Below, in pieces: positions 6,499-8,128 of a DNA stretch of 8,128 nucleotides. Origin of the DNA: Prevotellaceae bacterium. GTDB lineage: Bacteria > Bacteroidota > Bacteroidia > Bacteroidales > UBA932. A program made the position numbers and the translations under genes. The stretch lies in assembly GCA_031267155.1 (NCBI GenBank), contig JAIRZR010000506.1, positions 1 to 8,128 on the forward strand, written 5' to 3'. How positions within the stretch are numbered: position 1 is the stretch's first letter; each line of letters opens with the position of its first letter. Below the pieces are notes generated by a model that had not been told where the DNA came from, did no database searches, and saw nothing but the letters and a program-made list of their open reading frames with translations.

Positions 6499-7713
6499 AT
6501 GAGAAAAGATGTTTTAATAATTATCATACTGTTGTTTGTCTCATGCAGTAAAGACGAAACTCCTGAGTTTTCCGGAGTGGAGCGTACGGTTATTGTCTAT
6601 ATGGCGGCAGATAATGATTTGTCGGGTGATGCCCTTGTTGATCTGGAGGAAATGAAGCGAAGTTATAAGGATGCCGGAGTCAACCTGATTGTCCTGATGG
6701 ATATGGCCGGTGAAGATCCGTATCTGTTAAGAATAACCGAAGGCGACAGTGAGACAATAAAAGCATATCCCGAATTTGATTCGGCAGATCCCGCGAACAT
6801 GAACAGTTTGCTCAGGGAAATTATTGAAATGTATCCTTCGGATGATTACGGCTTGATTCTCTGGTCGCACGGCACATCCTGGCTGCCGGCCGGCATGCAA
6901 CTGAAATCTTTTGCGAGAGATGGTAACCGGCAAATGGATATTCCCGAACTGGCCGAAGCCTTGCCTTTATGGTTCGGTTTTATCCTCTTTGATGCCTGCC
7001 TGATGGGGTCGGTAGAGGTCGCTTACGAATTGAAGGACAAGACGGATTATATCATCGCGTCGTCCGGCGAAACTATTTATGAAGGTTTTCCGTACGATTT
7101 GATTATTCCCGAACTTATCAAACAACAACCGGATTTCAGGAAAGTGGCGGAAAGCTATTTCACGTATTATAATGAGCAGGAGAATGAATTGTACCGCTCA
7201 GCCACAATATCCGTAGTGAACACCCGCGAGCTGGAAGCGCTGGCGACAGTAACGGCACAGGCTATCGCAGGGCAAGCGTTTGATATGACAACCTTCGACC
7301 GCCTGTCGGTACAGCGCTTGGATGTATATGCCGAACAATATACATTCGATTTTATGGATTTTGTCAACAGGACATTTCCCGAAACGGATAAAAGCGCCCT
7401 GACGGAACAACTTAACAGGGCAGTACTGTATAAAGCACATACGGCTGGATTTATCGGACTGTATGACATAGACACATTCTGTGGATTAAGTTGCTATATT
7501 CCGCACCCGTCCCGGGATGATTTAAACAGTTATTACCTGCATCTAAACTGGAGCAAAGCATCAGGCTTTGTGAATCTTTTCGATAACAGGGAAGAAGGAA
7601 TAAACATTCCGGCACCGGAAAGCCGGACGAATGTCGAACCCATTAACAAAATACAACCAAGGCAGGACAATCTTTCGGAACAGCGCAATCCGAAAGACCT
7701 CCTGCCTCCGTGA
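6499..7713 (+). CDS. Clostripain-family (peptidase C11) cysteine protease lipoprotein with repeat-derived tail
   Basis: The 404-aa protein starts MRKDVLIIIILLFVSC, a lipoprotein signal with lipobox Cys16, so it is surface or periplasmic. The C11 fold is clear: TVIVYMAADNDLSGDAL (30-46), the catalytic His124 in LWSHGTSW, the catalytic Cys167 in LFDACLMGSVEVAYEL, and SSGETIYEGFPYD downstream. The family cleaves after Arg or Lys and often activates itself or other exported proteins; fragipain, which activates B. fragilis toxin, is an example. The family domain ends near GLSCYIP...LNWSKASGF (329-357). The last 40 or so residues are an extension encoded by repeat copy B and nearly match the ligase tail. 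I prefer the ATG at 6499 to the upstream GTG at 6421 because it places the signal peptide at the N-terminus and lies after the hairpin. Its position after the glycine-zipper lipoprotein suggests that as a possible substrate. Confidence 0.92.
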   Translation: MRKDVLIIIILLFVSCSKDETPEFSGVERTVIVYMAADNDLSGDALVDLEEMKRSYKDAGVNLIVLMDMAGEDPYLLRITEGDSETIKAYPEFDSADPANMNSLLREIIEMYPSDDYGLILWSHGTSWLPAGMQLKSFARDGNRQMDIPELAEALPLWFGFILFDACLMGSVEVAYELKDKTDYIIASSGETIYEGFPYDLIIPELIKQQPDFRKVAESYFTYYNEQENELYRSATISVVNTRELEALATVTAQAIAGQAFDMTTFDRLSVQRLDVYAEQYTFDFMDFVNRTFPETDKSALTEQLNRAVLYKAHTAGFIGLYDIDTFCGLSCYIPHPSRDDLNSYYLHLNWSKASGFVNLFDNREEGINIPAPESRTNVEPINKIQPRQDNLSEQRNPKDLLPP

Positions 7714-7786
7714 GGATGTCCGGATGAAATGTTTTTCTCCTTATGCTTTGAGGGAAAGACAGGGACGGACGGAAACAGTCGAAGCA
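7586..7786 (+). repeat. 201-bp direct repeat, copy B (3' end of C11 protease gene plus downstream)
   Basis: This is the second copy of the repeat at 4953-5153, gap-free over 201 bases. The coding part gives the protease tail (RTNVEPINKIQPRQ shared exactly with the ligase, both ending LLPP). The part after the TGA stop (7711-7713) holds GTCCGG (7718-7723), able to pair with CCGGAC (7623-7628), which would close the nested hairpin. Recombination between the copies would remove 2,633 bp and leave the ligase frame intact with a hybrid tail. Forty bases after this copy the next HU-related gene begins. Confidence 0.92.
7659..7708 (+). other. Nested hairpin with compensatory changes (copy B)
   Basis: The outer stem AGGCAGG (7660-7666) pairs with CCTGCCT (7701-7707). 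The inner stem CTTTCGGA (7672-7679) pairs perfectly with TCCGAAAG (7689-7696) around a 9-base loop. It has the same geometry as the copy A hairpin, with the two-sided substitutions described there. The outermost pair of copy A (5026-5075) is lost here as A opposite C. Confidence 0.7.
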
Positions 7787-7826
7787 GAATGACAGCTATT
7801 GTTAAATTAAAAAAAGCAGATATAAA

Positions 7827-8128
7827 ATGAAGTATAAATTTATAAAGCGGAAAAATCCGCAAAACTGGCAAGAGCCGCCAAAATGGTTTGCCACGCCGGT
7901 AAATGACGGCAAGGTAACGCAGCAGGAAATATCGGCGGACATCGTCAACCTGTCCTCGCTTGCACGCGGTGATGTGGGAAACGTAATCAACAGTGTGATC
8001 GACACCATCCCCAAGTATCTGGTGATGGGCAAGAGTGTGAATCTGGGTGAACTGGGCACTTTCCGCGTTTCGTTCACGAGCAAAGGCGTGGAAGACCCGA
8101 AAGATTTCACCACAGATAAGATTTCAGG
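7827..8128 (+). CDS. HU-related DNA-binding protein (3' partial)
   Basis: The visible 100 residues begin MKYKFIKRKNPQNWQEPPKWFA and match the Bacteroidetes HU-related family (TIGR01201 / HU-HIG type): a basic start with KRKNP, a Pro-rich segment, the helical stretch VTQQEISADIVNLSSL, and the family signature VNLGELGTFRVSF followed by a SKGVEDPKDF stretch. It is expected to bind and bend DNA as a dimer. The start is the first ATG after an AT-rich leader; no Shine-Dalgarno is visible. The gene begins 40 bases after repeat copy B and runs off the window. GC content rises again here, as in the left-edge genes. Whether it continues into a DUF4469 half like the left-edge protein cannot be seen. Confidence 0.85.
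   Translation, partial: MKYKFIKRKNPQNWQEPPKWFATPVNDGKVTQQEISADIVNLSSLARGDVGNVINSVIDTIPKYLVMGKSVNLGELGTFRVSFTSKGVEDPKDFTTDKIS

Noticed and set aside
7586..7713. Type IX secretion C-terminal sorting domain on the C11 protease
   Set aside because: The tail is short, Pro-rich and lacks beta-strand sorting motifs, and its DNA repeat continues past the stop codon. The protein already has a lipoprotein signal.
4953..7786. Integron attC sites
   Set aside because: The repeat is structured and sits at gene ends, but I could not find paired RYYYAAC and GTTRRRY core sites at its edges, and no integrase is in the window. Only the general logic is similar.
7533..7871. Minus-strand open frame of 112 codons across repeat copy B
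   Set aside because: It is antisense to the C11 end and to the start of the HU gene. The similar antisense peptide in copy A is explained by the DNA repeat, and the reading is interrupted differently there.

Overview
The window looks like chromosomal or mobile-element DNA of a gut Bacteroidales species (Bacteroides, Phocaeicola or Parabacteroides type). The evidence is a DUF4469 protein at the left edge, a Bacteroidetes-type HU-related DNA-binding protein at the right edge, several lipoproteins with Bacteroidetes-style lipoboxes, and AT-rich start regions without clear Shine-Dalgarno sequences. All real genes read on the + strand.

Layout. (1) 3-539 is the 3' part of an HU/DUF4469 gene whose last codons run through two hairpins (439-471 and 474-519). 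(2) 552-1253 encodes an unrecognised 233-aa protein with a hydrophobic segment. (3) 1283-3187 encodes a transglutaminase-fold lipoprotein with a C-terminal discoidin-like domain. (4) 3224-5080 encodes an O-antigen ligase/Wzy-type membrane protein with C-terminal TPRs. (5) 5242-6144, 6141-6368 and 6499-7713 encode a lipoprotein with a glycine-zipper C-terminus, a 75-aa two-helix membrane protein overlapping it by 4 nt, and a clostripain-family (C11) protease lipoprotein. (6) 7827 onward is the start of another HU-related gene. The outer HU genes and the 233-aa gene are visibly GC-richer than the central genes; 5242-6368 is the most AT-rich part.

The main discovery is a 201-bp gap-free direct repeat (4953-5153 and 7586-7786, about 87% identical by hand count). 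It forms the 3' end of two unrelated genes, the ligase and the protease, and gives both the same roughly 41-residue C-terminal tail before running on past the stop codon. The repeat contains a hairpin in which substitutions between copies are compensatory (A-T to G-C and T-A to C-G), while the hairpin loop is the most diverged part. The 76 bases from the stop onward are better conserved than the coding part. This suggests selection on a folded RNA or single-stranded DNA rather than on the protein tail. The copies bracket a 2,633-bp unit holding the lipoprotein, two-helix protein and protease, so the arrangement resembles a gene cassette with structured ends, though it does not match integron attC.

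A working hypothesis, not shown by sequence alone: the glycine-zipper lipoprotein is a membrane-active toxin or bacteriocin-like precursor, the overlapping two-helix protein is its immunity partner, and the C11 lipoprotein is its processing protease. Upstream of this trio lie TTGCAAA-type boxes spaced at 18-20 bp, a possible operator. The transglutaminase lipoprotein and Wzy-like ligase probably belong to a cell-envelope or surface-glycan function.
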